A stretch of 64,000 bases of DNA, taken from positions 11,574,874 through 11,638,873 of the forward strand of contig NW_025335941.1 in the NCBI RefSeq assembly GCF_004798865.1, written 5' to 3'. Positions 1 to 10,455 of the stretch are shown one piece after another. Position 1 is the stretch's first letter. Each line of letters opens with the position of its first letter. The notes under the pieces are model-generated. The model saw only the letters and a program-made list of their open reading frames with translations, was not told the DNA's origin and did not search any database. Both the position numbers and the translations under genes were made by a program. Source of the DNA: Varanus komodoensis (taxonomy: Eukaryota > Chordata > Lepidosauria > Squamata > Varanidae).

Positions 1-1481
1 ATTCAGTTTATTCCCACAGCATTTTAAAGTCCCTTTGGGGGCTTGCTTTAGAATGGCTGGGTGCTGCAGTGATTGTGAGTGAGAAGCAGTTGGGGAAAAG
101 ATTGCGTGTGATGGACTTGTGGGTGTGTGCATGCCTGCATGGGCCCTACCTCCATAGCAGGTACCTGATGCAACCCCGGGACCAAAACTGATGCATACCT
201 CTCATATACGTACAACTAAGAATGCATGGCCTTGATTACAATGTTGTTCAATGGTAACTAGAGGTGACAATGCCAAATGAGTGAAAATAAGCAGAGGCAT
301 CATGGCCACTAAGGTTGCCCCACAATAGTAGCCATTTCTATCATGAAAGAAATTTCACAAAGACCAAATGAGTGTGCCTGAAAGATGGGTGACTTGTCCA
401 AGAACTCAAGCGTTTGGGTCAAAGGCCTAAAACACCTCCTTTGAACACACACTAAGGTAGGGGATTTCCTGAAGCATCCACAGCCTCAGCGTCCACGCAC
501 ACAAACACTGCACTGCTCCACATGGGGCAGGCACAGACTTTCCCACTCCCCTGTGCAACTTGCATGCCAAACTTTGGGTTTTAGTGCCTCAACGCTCAAC
601 ACATCATTTCATGGACATGTGTGCATGAAGTTTTAAAAATTATTCTAGGAACCAATGCACTAATGTTACATTTGTTTCCTGCAGAATCCTATGCGTATCC
701 ACTCAAAATCTTATTCCTAGTTAAATGGCTAAAGGTTTGAATTCTGTATTATGTTTTGACAACTGGTTCATGTTCTAAATACCAATTTAAACATTTGAGG
801 TTGGGTAAGTGGGACTGACTTTTAAGTACTAAATAAGCAACTGTGAAATATATTTTGAAACAAAAGATGTCAATTCAATTTTTATTAGAAACCTTCATTT
901 TCCAGGATCTGAAATTTGATTTTTTCACCCACTGAAACCAACTTCCATACAGACAATGGTGGCTATTCAGTAGATGAAAAAACATGATTGATTAAAATCA
1001 GAACAGATTAGACTTGGTAGTTGCATAGCCAGGGAGAGCTTCTGTGCATGTAAAAACTGAAAAGCAGGGAAAGCTCTGCCAGTTGTCTACCTTTTCCATC
1101 AGAAGCACCATGAAAATGATCTTCATGTAGCGAAAGAGTAATACTATCTCATTCTTAAAGGAGCAGAAGCACTGTCTGACTGGACCTTGCAACCTACTCC
1201 ATTTTGATAGGAGAACTGTTACACAATTGATCATTCATACTCTGTTTAGTAATATTTCTTATGCTCCACCCAAAAAAATCTAACATAAGACCTCACATTT
1301 TGACTGTGTCAGTCTTCTCTAATTAGAAATTCTTGATGAATCAGGAAGGGCACATTATATACACTGAAGTAATTTAGTCATACTTTATGTATCCTTTCAC
1401 AAGTAATTCTATTTGCAACTCCCACCTTCCTACTTATCAAGAGATATTTCAGCCACTGGTTTTTAAAATCCGTCTTTCAGC
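1..1481. other. 5' flank of copy A, no gene seen
   Basis: This AT-rich single-copy-looking DNA lies upstream of the first CpG island. Open frames are short and match no protein I know. No SINE, LINE tail or terminal inverted repeat was recognised. If copy A is the ancestral promoter this is distal promoter and intergenic DNA. The sequence changes abruptly at 1482, where identity with 16638 begins. Confidence 0.5.
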
Positions 1482-1684
1482 AAACCAGGGAGGAAACGGG
1501 CATTTCTAGCATGTTCTCTCGTTGGCTGGGTCTGTGGCTGCCCTCCTTGCTGCGCTAAGACCAGAGCGTGCTCTGCCTGATGGAGGCTGGCGAGAGGGTT
1601 AATGCTCGGCTCGGCTCGGCGCTGCTCAGAGGCAGGGAAGGTTAGCAGAGGGATCAATGTGATTAAAGCGGTGGGAGAGGAAAG

Positions 1685-1887
1685 ATGCGCCCGCCCGCGC
1701 GCCCGCCCGCTGCATGGATGTGGTGGTGGCCGAAGGGCGGTGCGCTCGGAGCCTGCCTTCTGCGGCTGGAGGGCCGGATATGACCAGGGATGGTCCTCTG
1801 CTGGCGCGGGAGGCTCTCTCCACCTGTGGACCTGCCCGTGCCAGCCTGCCGGCGCCTGCCTGGGCGAGGAAGGGACGGCGCACCTGA
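1685..1887 (+). promoter_or_regulatory. Overlapping upstream ORFs, copy A
   Basis: Two upstream ATGs precede the main start. The ATG at 1685 opens a 32-codon frame ending at TGA 1781-1783. The ATG at 1714 opens a 57-codon frame ending at TGA 1885-1887. Both close well before the main ATG at 2222, so they would act only as upstream ORFs, and only if transcription starts upstream of them. The encoded peptides resemble nothing known. The same frames recur in copy B at 16841-16939 and 16870-17043. Confidence 0.45.
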
Positions 1888-2113
1888 GCTCCCAGCGGCG
1901 GCCGCCTCCCTTTCCCCCTAGCTGCGTCTTCCTGCCAGAGGAGGCAAGTGTCAGTGGAGAAGAGGCGCTGAAGGAGAGACGGATCACTTGCTGGAAGGAC
2001 GCGCGGGCGCGGGCGCGGGCGCACCTCCTCCGAGCGGCTCCCCGGCTGCCGGCGCGCGGAAGCTGGACGGAGCTGCTGCCTCGCTCGCCGCGTTCACCTT
2101 GCAGTTGGCGACC

Positions 2114-2180
2114 AGGGGCGGCGAGGCGAGGCGAGGCGGCGAGCAGCGCAGCGCGGCGGAGGCGAGGCGAGGCGAGCGGG
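2114..2180 (+). repeat. GGCGA short tandem array in the 5' UTR, copy A
   Basis: GAGGC/GGCGA units are repeated in two blocks (about 2119-2136 and 2157-2176) separated by a GCAGCGCAGCGCGG stretch, ending about 45 bases before the start codon. Such arrays are prone to length change and to G-rich secondary structure. Both copies of the duplication carry the same unit number, which argues that they separated very recently. Confidence 0.7.
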
Positions 2181-2221
2181 GAGCCAGGCGCATCGCTGGC
2201 GGGCGAGGGAGCAGCAGGGGC

Positions 2222-2264
2222 ATGTGGATGTTGGCTGCCGTCTTGTTCCAGAGCATCGTGAATG
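2222..2264 (+). CDS. DSCAM exon 1 (signal peptide), copy A, partial CDS
   Basis: The coding part of this exon is 14 codons plus one base: MWMLAAVLFQSIVN, then G before the donor. It reads as a signal peptide: Met-Trp, a hydrophobic core LAAVLF, then polar residues. Human DSCAM, as I recall it, starts MWILALSLFQSFANV, which is 9 of 14 identical, and there too the next residue (Val, GTN) would be split after its first base, matching the phase-1 end here. DSCAM is a large Ig/FNIII homophilic adhesion receptor acting in neurite self-avoidance and synaptic targeting. The start has G at -3 and the island supports a promoter. All Ig domains would lie on later exons outside the window. DSCAML1 (starts MWLVTFLLLL) fits worse. 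The second copy is at 17378-17420. The gene assignment is inferred from a short peptide and from exon structure. Confidence 0.68.
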
Positions 2265-2270
2265 GTGAGC
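2265..2270 (+). other. Splice donor GTGAGC, copy A
   Basis: AATG|GTGAGC is a good vertebrate 5' splice site directly after codon 14 plus one base. Reading on past it gives only 16 more residues before a stop, which supports splicing here. The intron that begins here stays open to the end of the window unless copy B is used. Confidence 0.75.
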
Positions 2271-2453
2271 CGCGGGAGGACTTCGCGGGCCGCGTAATTC
2301 CTGCGGATAATTAGGAAAGGGGTCCCGGGGGAGCGGGCTCGGGAACGCTTGGCGTGTGCGTGTGCGGAGCGGCGTGCGGGGGCCCGCGGCTTTGGGACCG
2401 AGGAAGGAATTGCTCAGTAATCATTCACGTTTGCTCACCTTGCTAAGTGCCAG

Positions 2454-4904
2454 TCCTCAACTTAAAACCTGGAATCTCAATCCGGGTAAAATTGTACTTG
2501 GAGGGCGGGGCGTATATACAATTTCTTTTTGAAAGGCGTGACATGAACACATGTCTTTTTAAGCAAAGAAGATGCATATTTAGACACTGTTTGCAGTAAG
2601 AACTTTGTGCGTGTCAGGTGGGTGGTATGCAACTTACTGAATTAAAAAGGCATATCTTCTAAAAATTAAACATAACAAGTGCTTTATAAAAACGGACATC
2701 CATATATTTAGAGCTACACTAAGGAACACTTATGCCCATATAGAGCAACATTTCAAAATATTGAATTGGCAGTAAATTCAATATTAAGTGAAATAATCAT
2801 ATTCATACTGTGTTATGATAGATTCATACCTTGTATTGCATAAGCTAAGATGATGTTTTTTAAAGGCTGGATTTCAGGTTCATGTAGACCACTCTGGCAT
2901 GGTTGATAATGTTCTCCAATAAAGCTGTCTGAACTAGTATTGTATAAATTGACATGATGGTATGAAAGGGCTAATTCCTATGTTGGTGCTGGGCTGCTAC
3001 TTCACACGTGATTGCCCTTTTCTGAACATCAGTAATTGTATCAGAGCTATCTCCTTTAGAAGGTTAGACATGATTTGGAGTGTCCTCCTTTTTCCCCATA
3101 ACAGACAGGTAATGATGAAAAAAGCTGAGGGGCTTAATTTATAGCATATTCCATTGGAGGGAAACTTGCCTGTACAGTGTAATATGTTTCTGGCACTAGT
3201 GGTCCTTCAGCAAGGAAAGAAATTGCAGATTTGGATATGCTGATTTTTCAGCCTCCTTTGGTGGTATCTCATTTATAGTTTCCCATCTAGACTTGATATG
3301 GGTCACAATTTTCCCCATGGGAGCTCTTTCAAATGTTCCTTGTCCACATCTGAATTGTTGTCATATATAAGGTCTGTGGCATCTCAGAGCCACTGAATTC
3401 TTAATTTTGATAAGTGTTCTCCAGGGACAGAGATTCAGACTTTCAGATTGCTTTTTAGTTCTCACACTGGAGTTATGAATTGAGTGCCAGTCCTGCAAGC
3501 TTTTTATTTTTGAATATATATTGAGGAGGATTGCAACCCTGAGAGCCTAACATATTAATTTAAAAATAATAAATAATAGATGTAAAATATATATCTTCAA
3601 TGCTATATAAAAGTCTAAAATTAGGTTCCAGACTTCATATTCAAAATCTGTACATGAAATAAGAATAGTGTAGGGAGGAACCTATATTCTAAAAGAGAAA
3701 AGAAAATAAGTTATTTAGTTTATTTTTAAACCTTGAGTTCATCTCCCAGAGCATTGGGACATGATTTAATTGATGAACTTTAGATGTTTATCAGTCTATG
3801 GAGCAACACGAGGATTTATACGTACTTTTTCTAGATAAATATGGATGGGTCTTGGGGAGTGGGGTTCTTGATCTTTTTAAGCACAGTTATCAGAACTTCT
3901 TTGTTTCTAAAGAAACTAAGGTATAAACTGAGCTATAACTAAGGATATGCCAGCTTCTTAATGGTGGTATACCAATATTTGATAGGGGTTGTAAAGGCAG
4001 GAAAAGCCCAATAAATACTGTCCCGGAACTTACAGGTCTTTTCCCATTGGGAATACCATAGAACCAGGAACTGGAAGTTCACTTCCCAAATTACCCTCTT
4101 TCTGCTCAACCACTTTCAATATTTCTTCTTTGTCACTGAAGACCAAACGAGATGTAACACGGGTTGATCCTGTGTTCTTGTATTTGTTTAACTGCATTTA
4201 TGTTCTGCCCCACAGCCAAAGCTCTTTCTTTTTCCAGATCAAACCAGCTGCTGGATGTGTTTGTGACCCTGAAGGGGGTTTCATTGCTGGCAGTGCAGAG
4301 CTAGTCTTCGCTCTGTTCTATTTTCCTGATGAAACTGCCCCTCCTCCACGAGGGAAGGCATGGATACTTACTATAAACTGGAGATGCAAACCATCTTTCA
4401 GCCAAAGGGATGAATTCTACTTTGGAGAAGCTCTCTGGGGCTGCATTCCATTCATGGGTAGGGCTGAAGGCAAAAGGGGTGTGGACAAAGTATAACCTCC
4501 CAACATAGTTTAATTATGAGTGATAAGAGCTTCAGACTAAATAGTAAGAGCCTCTTGGAATGGAGGTGAAACTGCACAAACCCAGGGGACCACCCTGTTC
4601 AGTGGTCAGGGGAAAAGGAAGTGAGGCCAGGTGGAGTGTGGAGGATCAACTTTGGATCCCAAGTCTGAGGTTCTCCATTTCCATGGTGGTGTCCCATGGG
4701 AATCAGTGATGGAAAAATGGATGAGTCATGCAACTGCATGGAAAAAAGGGGTTTGTGATCTCTGCTCTCAGTGCCATTGTTTAATTTTATCTCACAGCAG
4801 CTGCTTTGAACCTCAAAAACCTACACAAAAGCATAACCCACAAATCCTGTTGAATGATCTCCCAAACCCTATTTCATGTACATTCTGAAGTACATATTGA
4901 AGAA
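2454..4904. other. Intron/spacer after copy A, no gene seen
   Basis: GC content decays within about 150 bp of the duplication edge. A GC box abuts a TATATA stretch at 2503-2520, outside the duplicated block. The rest is AT-rich and single-copy-looking. At 4130-4495 a 121-codon open frame follows pyrimidine-rich stretches ending in AG, but its translation resembles no protein family, so I do not call it an exon. Confidence 0.45.
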
Positions 4905-5020
4905 ATTTGCTATTGGTCCTCTCCAGTGTGTTGGACAACAATTCCTATCACAATTCTTGGTTGGGAACTGTGGGAATTGGAGTCCAGCATCTCAAGAGCA
5001 TCAGGTTAGGGAAGTCTGCT
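4905..5020. mobile_element. Palindromic MITE relic (ACAACTCCCA type)
   Basis: A left arm (TGTTGGACAACAATTCC) and a right arm (GGGAATTGGAGTCCAGCA) are inverted copies, followed by a CATCAGGTTAGGGAAG edge. This matches a short non-autonomous palindromic element common in squamates, with arms like GGACTACAACTCCCAT. Related copies or halves lie at 12975-13045, 56605-56715 and 63530-63650. It is diverged and therefore old. Confidence 0.5.
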
Positions 5021-6191
5021 TTAGATGTATACCTTAAAATGTACATGTAACCAGTCATGAGGGAACTATGTTTATCTGCAGCCCCTCTTGAATATACTGA
5101 GCTGCAAGCTTGGGTTTAGCACTGCATAATGTATGCAATTGTCCCTAGTCCCATCCATCTCTTTTGGGCAGAGTTGTGGTACTTGGTTCAGGTTGCTGTA
5201 GTTTCTTCCTCCCAAACAGTTCCCCCACCCCACCCCCCTTTATGAACTCTCTTCAGGAGTTGTAACTTGAGCATTGCAGAAAACCATGTGTGCTGTAGCG
5301 CATTGGTATTGGATGGTTTATACTTCTTTTTCAAGATGTGTAAGATGGATGTGTAATTATCCATGCTGGTTCTGAGCTTACTTAGAGAAACATTTAAGTA
5401 AAGAAGCATAGCAGTGAAATAGGTTCACAATAATGAGGGTGGGCTGGCAGGCTAGCTTCATGCAATTAAGAGGAAGTAGGTCTATATTGCTGCTCCAAGC
5501 CACTGACATCTCCTCTTAACTTATTGTGAAATTTGTGCAATGGGGAGATGCATCATATTATGGGTGGGGGCCATAATCCTTTGAATTATGTGGCTCCCCC
5601 TTCATGAATATAATGAAGTATCTCTTTCTCTCCATAACTACATTTATGTAGCTGTTTACCACCCCCTTTGCATTTTCTTTTGCATCCTTTCATTACAGTC
5701 AAGTTCCTAGAAAATATTTGAAGTATGTCAATGATAATGCCAATACAATAAACTATGTGGTTGAAAACAAGGTCTCTTATTCTCCTCGTATTTTAGCATG
5801 CAGGTAGTCACTAAGGGCTGTTGCATTTTTTTCTGTAGGGCTAAATACACTTTCCTCACTCTTTCATCAAAGGGTATTTACCAACAACTCGCCCTTTCCC
5901 TTGGCATTTTCACTTTGTACATCTGGAATGAGGAATTCATCTGAAAAATCTCTCTCCTGCAATTAGTCTGTCAGATGGGACCACTAATACCTTCTGCAGA
6001 ATAGGTTGGAAGCATCACTGTAAAGGAATGTAATGCAGAGATGTTCAGGTTGATTATGGCCATTCACGTGAAAATAAACCATCTGTCCAGGCCACTTTCT
6101 TTTGTTAAACAAAGTACAACCAATAGTCCATGCAGCAACTGAGTTATGTACAGGTTATCTATAGATTAAGATGTTTGTGGGTCTTAAATTG
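5021..6191. other. Intron/spacer, nothing recognised
   Basis: AT-rich DNA with only short chance frames. A homopolymer-rich stretch of C and CA occurs near 5218-5240. No repeat with recognisable ends was seen. Confidence 0.4.
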
Positions 6192-6576
6192 TTAAGGTAT
6201 TGCATAAAAGGTTAAAGGTAAAAGTTTCCCCCCTTGACATTAAGTCCAGTCATGCCTGACTCTAGGGGGCGGTGCTCATCTCCGTTTCCTAGCCAAGGGA
6301 GTCAGCGTTTGTCTGCAGACAGTCTCCGTGGTCATGTGGCCAGCATGACTAAACACCGAAGTGCACGGCACGCTGTTAACCTGCCCACCGAAGTGGTACC
6401 TTTTTATCTACTTGCATTTGCATGCTTTCGAACTGCAAGGTTGGCAGGAGTTGGGATGGAGCAACGGGAATTCACCCCGTTGTGCAGATTCCAACCGGCG
6501 ACCTTTCGATCAACCAGCCCAGCAGCACAGCAGTTTAAACCACTGCACCACCTGCAGTCCTTTAAGGTATTGCATA
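6192..6576 (-). mobile_element. Sauria-type SINE with perfect 15-bp TSD
   Basis: The element spans about 6207-6561 and is flanked by an identical 15-bp target-site duplication, TTAAGGTATTGCATA, at 6192-6206 and 6562-6576. On the minus strand it has a tRNA-derived head: an A-box-like TGGTGCAGTGGTTTAAAC within 6529-6558 and a B-box-like GGTTGGAATCT near 6484-6503. The body contains AGTCATGCTGGCCACATGAC, and the tail runs through a Bov-B-like 3' segment to TTTACCTTTAACC. This is the squamate SINE family mobilised by Bov-B LINEs. The intact duplication suggests a fairly recent insertion. Confidence 0.88.
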
Positions 6577-7639
6577 GGGAGCTGTCTTATAAGAAGTCAG
6601 CCTGTGGGCCCAGCTAGCTAAGAACTGTCTATACGGACAAATGGCAGTAGCTGCCATTCTCTAAGAGTTCAGAATGAAGTAATTTCCAGCCCTACCTGAT
6701 GATGCCAGGGACTGAACTGAGCCTTCTTGACTCCAAATGTGTGTTGTTCAACAGATAAGTTACTTACAAGCCAGGCATGAAGAAGCTCCACTCCTTGCTC
6801 TGGAATGAAAAGAGTCTAAGGCACCCATTCAGCCCACAGTGTTTTCCCAGGCCATTCTGCAACACAAGCTGCATCCCACTGTGGCTTGCTGGGCAGGGAG
6901 TTTAGCATTGTAAACCTGTTGTACTGTGGTGGGGGTGATGAATGGGCTGCCTTAGCTGACTGGTGCAGGTGCATCTAGGAGAGGAAGAGGGCATGATTTT
7001 CACTCCTGTAATGGTGCCCTGGATCAAAACTCACCACCCAGCACACCATTGTAGAGATGAAAATATTCCCTTCCTCAGTTGATCTGCAGGGTTCAGCTAT
7101 GCAGCAGAGGCTGAGGTGTGTGTGAGTGAGAGAACATGAGTGAGCACATGCACAATCTCACACACACACACACAGGGTGTGTAAGAGAGGTACCGATATT
7201 TATCAGCCTAATTCTTCCAAAGGCTGTTATTTGAGTTTCTTTATAAAAAAAAAGTGAACATGAAATGCAAAAATGTATTTAACTTTCTGTAGATGCTTCT
7301 CTAGGGGATGACCAGACTTGAAACCTGGAACTTACCAAACATTCAAGGGTAATGGCTGCAAGCCAGAATGCTTCTCCTTTCAAGTCCTTTCAAACTCCCT
7401 TATGAGGAAAGGCACTAGCAATCTTTAGGCCCTGTTGAGAATGCAAGCTTTCATTTGGGCTTTGGGTTTCAGTGCTTATTTCCTCCTGTATCTGGAGGCT
7501 CACTCAGGTGATGCAGTGGTACCTCTTCACCCCCTTGATAAGCTGCCCCGATGAGCATGGAACAACAGAGTACTTAAAAAGAGCATTGGTGGAACAAGAC
7601 TGGAGAACTCTGCCTAAACATAAGGCTAGAGGCTATTGT
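6577..7639. other. Intron/spacer, nothing recognised
   Basis: Unassigned DNA with a short CA repeat near 7160-7174. No gene or dated repeat was recognised. Confidence 0.4.
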
Positions 7640-8100
7640 GAAACCTGTTATGTGGTGGCGTAGCAACAAGGCTGTTGCTCTTTGTCATAATTGCATCAGC
7701 ACAATGTCACCCTCTGGAATGGTTTCAAATAGTAAGCCCATCTTCAGGGAGGGAGACATTGAGGGTTCTTCCAGGGCCTCCATATTCCATAGCTCCCCCC
7801 ATCTTTGGGACAACCTCCCTGCTGTGGTCCTGCTGGAGCCAAATTTGCCATCTTTTCCACATCAAGATAGGACTGCTGTCTTTAATAATCTACCTGGTCA
7901 TTCAGGGGCCTGCCATGATTATCCAGCTGCCTTTCTTTTGTTCTTATCCAGGTCTTTTTATTGTCTTTTAATATCTTTTATGCTTTTTAAAAATTTTAAT
8001 TCTTGTCTATAGCATTCTATTGTTTTTATACTTTGCTGTGAACTGCCCAGAAAGCTTTGATTACAGATGAGGTAGAAATAAAATAAATAATAATAATAAT
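7640..8100 (+). mobile_element. L2-like LINE 3' end
   Basis: The segment GGGACAACCTCCCTGCTGTG near 7807 and the stretch GTGAACTGCCCAGAAAGC followed by a GTAGAAATAAAATAAATAATAATAAT tail resemble the 3' end of squamate L2/CR1-clade LINEs, whose copies close with a GTATATAAATAAAATAAATA-type tail. It is 5'-truncated and diverged, with no usable reading frame. Confidence 0.55.
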
Positions 8101-8490
8101 CACAAGACTCTAAAGGTAAACAGACAGTCTTAATTGTAAGTATTTGCCTCCAGTTACCACACTGAAGCTCAGCCAAACAAATGGTTCTTGTTTAGGGCAA
8201 AAACACCTCCATTCCTGTCTTCCTGGCCTTGTCTCCAAAACACATCTAATATCCTTGTTTGAACTTGTGCTCTTTCTTATAGCAAGGGTTGTCTGTTCCT
8301 ATGGGACAAGCTTCTTCAGCTTCTCTGCACTTGAGGCTGTCTTTCCTGCTTCCATACAAGGTGTTAAGTCCAGGTTTGGATATACCTGCAGTCCTTTTGT
8401 CTCTTTCTGTTGGATACATCCAGAATCCTTCCGAAAGGAAACCAGGTCACAGGAGGGATCCTCCACCTTCTGTCATGGCACACTGCAATT

Positions 8491-8517
8491 CCCTCCCTCC
8501 CTCCCTCCCTCCCTCCC
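8491..8517. repeat. (CCCT)n microsatellite
   Basis: About six to seven CCCT units in a row, uninterrupted. Confidence 0.9.
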
Positions 8518-8779
8518 AGACCCTTTTCTCCACCTCCCCTCCTCCTGCTACATTCCAGAACTTAATAGTCTGCTCATGATGAGCCCAGCTGTTTCTGCTG
8601 AAGTTTCAGTCTCACAGCTGGACTGCCCTAACCATATTGACACGAGGTCCCTCCACTTCACCCTTATCCTCATACCTAGGTGCTTGGGTGTCTACAGCCA
8701 GAGCTGGAGGAAGACTTGACACAGTGAGTCCTGGCAGCCTGTTATACCTTGCTATTCTCTAGTCCAAAAATGGTGATGA

Positions 8780-9840
8780 GGGGAAGCTTTCAGCAATCAC
8801 TGTCATTTGCATCTGTTCCAGTGATGATGCCATGTTGAAGGAAGGCTTAAGGGTAGTGACTGAGGTTCTTCAGGATGGTATTTTGGTCTTCTTTCTTTTC
8901 AACAACTACCACCAGAAAAAGTCATCTGGAGTTTTGGGGCTGGATCCCATCATTGTGTCAGTGATATCCAGCTCTATCCATCTTTTTTACTGGATGCCAA
9001 AGAAGCTATTGAAATCCTGAACTGTTGCCTGGATTCTTCGATGGACTGGATTTTAACTTTAAAAATCTAAGTCTTAATCAAAACAAGGTAATTCTGGAGG
9101 CAGTGCTTGTCATGCAACCTGATCCAGGCTTGGGGGATACAGCGTGTTCTGGATGGAGTTGAAGGGTCAAGTTTTGTGGGTGCCTCTGGATCCAAATATT
9201 GTCCCTGTAAGGTCAGGTGGCTGCTGTGGCTAGGAGTAACTTTGCTAAGCTTCAGCTAATGTGCTACTTCCTATTGAAGGCAGATCTTGCCACAGAAATC
9301 CATGTTTTAATCAGTTCCCATTGAGAGTACTGGTTGATTCTAAAAGAGTGCCGGAAACAGAAGCTAGTGCAAATTGTAGTGACCAGATTATTTTCTGTCA
9401 TGTATTTTGTTGGCCATATGCCAGTCTTGCACTAATTGAACTCATTTCCAGTTTTTGTTTCTAGGCACAATTCAAGGTTTTGGTTCTTGCTTATAAAGTT
9501 CTAAATGGTTTGGGACCAGGGATCAGAAAACTTTAAAAACAATCACCTCCTGTATGAACCTGCTCAGAGTTTAATATCTGCATCTGACGCCCTGGTGTTG
9601 CCATGAGAGGGAAAAACCCTTTTCTGTGGCAGCAACTTGATTCCAGGGCGGTTAGACTGATCTAATCTTTGTTTAGTTTCAGGTAGGCTGTTAAAACCTT
9701 TGGATGATTTTGGTTGTTATTGTTTATATTTAAAAGATTATTGTTTCTCTTCTTACTACCCTTTTTGCTGATTTTTTTAAAGCTGTAGGTTGCCTTGGGA
9801 ACCTTTTTTTTTGGGCTGAAAGGCAACTCAAAAAATATTT
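8780..9840 (+). mobile_element. L2-like LINE relic (RT C-terminal part to 3' UTR)
   Basis: Near 8960 the stretch GTGATATCCAGCTCTATCC reads D-I-Q-L-Y, resembling the reverse-transcriptase motif DDTQLY of L2/CR1 LINEs. It is followed by KLNP-like sequence (TGGATTTTAACTTTAAAAA near 9047). Then come CAATTCAAGGTTTTGGTTCT and AAAGTTCTAAATGGTTTGGG near 9470-9513, and a 3' end with GAACCTGCTCAGAG. The frame is broken throughout, so this is an old, non-functional insertion. Confidence 0.6.
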
Positions 9841-10000
9841 ATGCAGGAAAAATGGGCAAGCATTATGCAACTTCATGCTAATTTAGTAGGAGCAGCTTGG
9901 TCTCCTCTTAATGGATGGTGGTTGATTGGCCGCTCATGAGGAACTCTGAGATGCAGCTCAAGAGTGATGTCTTAGGCTTTTTTGCAGATGATGCTATTAC

Positions 10001-10035
10001 TGCGCGCGCGTGCGTGCACACACACACACACACAC
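10001..10035. repeat. CG/TG/CA dinucleotide repeat
   Basis: A GCGCGCGTGCGTG stretch runs into (CA)n, an alternating purine-pyrimidine tract with Z-DNA potential. Confidence 0.85.
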
Positions 10036-10274
10036 GGTTTAAACTTTTGCAAAAGAATGAATGTGTGGAATAAACATGCTGTATCGAATTCTTGTTTCCC
10101 AAGAGTGGCTTAAACTTCTATTCAGTCAGGAGTTCTAAATGGTCATATTTAGTCAAACTGGTCATTTTTAGTCACCTGCTGTCAAGTTAAAGGTTGCAAG
10201 TTTGTGTCCAAACATTATAAGTTCCTTGTGATGCTACTGCAAACAGAATGTCATAATTGGGTCGCCAAGTTTAT

Positions 10275-10455
10275 TTGGTTATATGGAACCTCCACGTTCA
10301 GGGGCAACACCTCATTCCATACTAGTGGCTGAGAAGCATCAGTGAGAGGAAGCGAGCATTTCCATGTGGGCTGCATCTTGTGGACTATTATGGGACATGG
10401 GGCACAGGGACTAGATGAACTTCTAATGTTGCTGGGCTCTTGTTCCTAGCAGGGC
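10275..10455 (+). mobile_element. CR1-like LINE 3' UTR fragment
   Basis: It contains GAACCTCCACGTTCAGGGGC, AGTGGCTGAGAAGCATCAGTG and a close resembling GACTAGATGAACTTCTAATG...TGCTGGGCTCTTGTTC. This is the 3' end of a squamate CR1-like family that typically closes GATCCAGCAGGGCTCTTCTT. Related copies are at 13130-13405 and 29265-29560. Confidence 0.5.

Larger units (their letters stand above)
1555..2420 (+). promoter_or_regulatory. CpG-island promoter and 5' UTR, copy A
   Basis: Base composition switches here from AT-rich to strongly GC-rich with dense CpG, including runs of CGGCTCGGCTCGG, GCGCGGGCGCGGGCGC and GGGGCGG Sp1-type boxes (for example near 2115). I see no TATA box upstream of the ATG at 2222, which fits a dispersed CpG-island promoter of a neural gene. 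The transcription start cannot be placed from sequence alone. A short AT-rich element (TCAATGTGATTAAAG at 1653-1667) interrupts the island. Confidence 0.8.
1482..2453 (+). repeat. Promoter/exon-1 duplication, copy A (972 bp)
   Basis: Positions 1482-2453 match 16638-17609 base for base by eye, at a constant offset of 15,156, except A at 2416 against G at 17572. The match starts abruptly at AAACCAGGG and ends at AAGTGCCAG; flanks on both sides differ between copies. The block holds the CpG island, the presumed 5' UTR, the short signal-peptide exon, its splice donor and about 190 bp of intron. It has no poly-A tail and no obvious flanking target duplication, so it is not a processed retrocopy. 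A very recent segmental duplication and an assembly duplication are both compatible with the sequence. Confidence 0.95.

Noticed and set aside
1602-2261. 219-codon + frame and the 132- and 174-codon minus frames in the island
   Set aside because: Arg/Ala/Gly/Pro-rich translations typical of chance frames in CpG islands. They overlap the 5' UTR and exon 1, recur only because the island is duplicated, and resemble no protein.
1988-2314. 108-codon frame in frame with exon 1, extending it at both ends
   Set aside because: It has no ATG ahead of 2222 in this frame, and it runs through a good splice donor at 2265. The short exon is the better model.
1482-2453. Copy A or B as a processed pseudogene
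   Set aside because: Both copies contain promoter and intron sequence beyond the donor and lack a poly-A tail or target duplication.
4130-4495. Possible exon after CTTTTTCCAG
   Set aside because: The translation has no recognisable domain, no clear donor follows, and it lies between promoter copies where no DSCAM exon is expected.
8144-8719. 191-codon open frame
   Set aside because: It runs through a CCCT microsatellite and old repeat DNA; the Ser/Phe/Leu-rich translation looks like chance.
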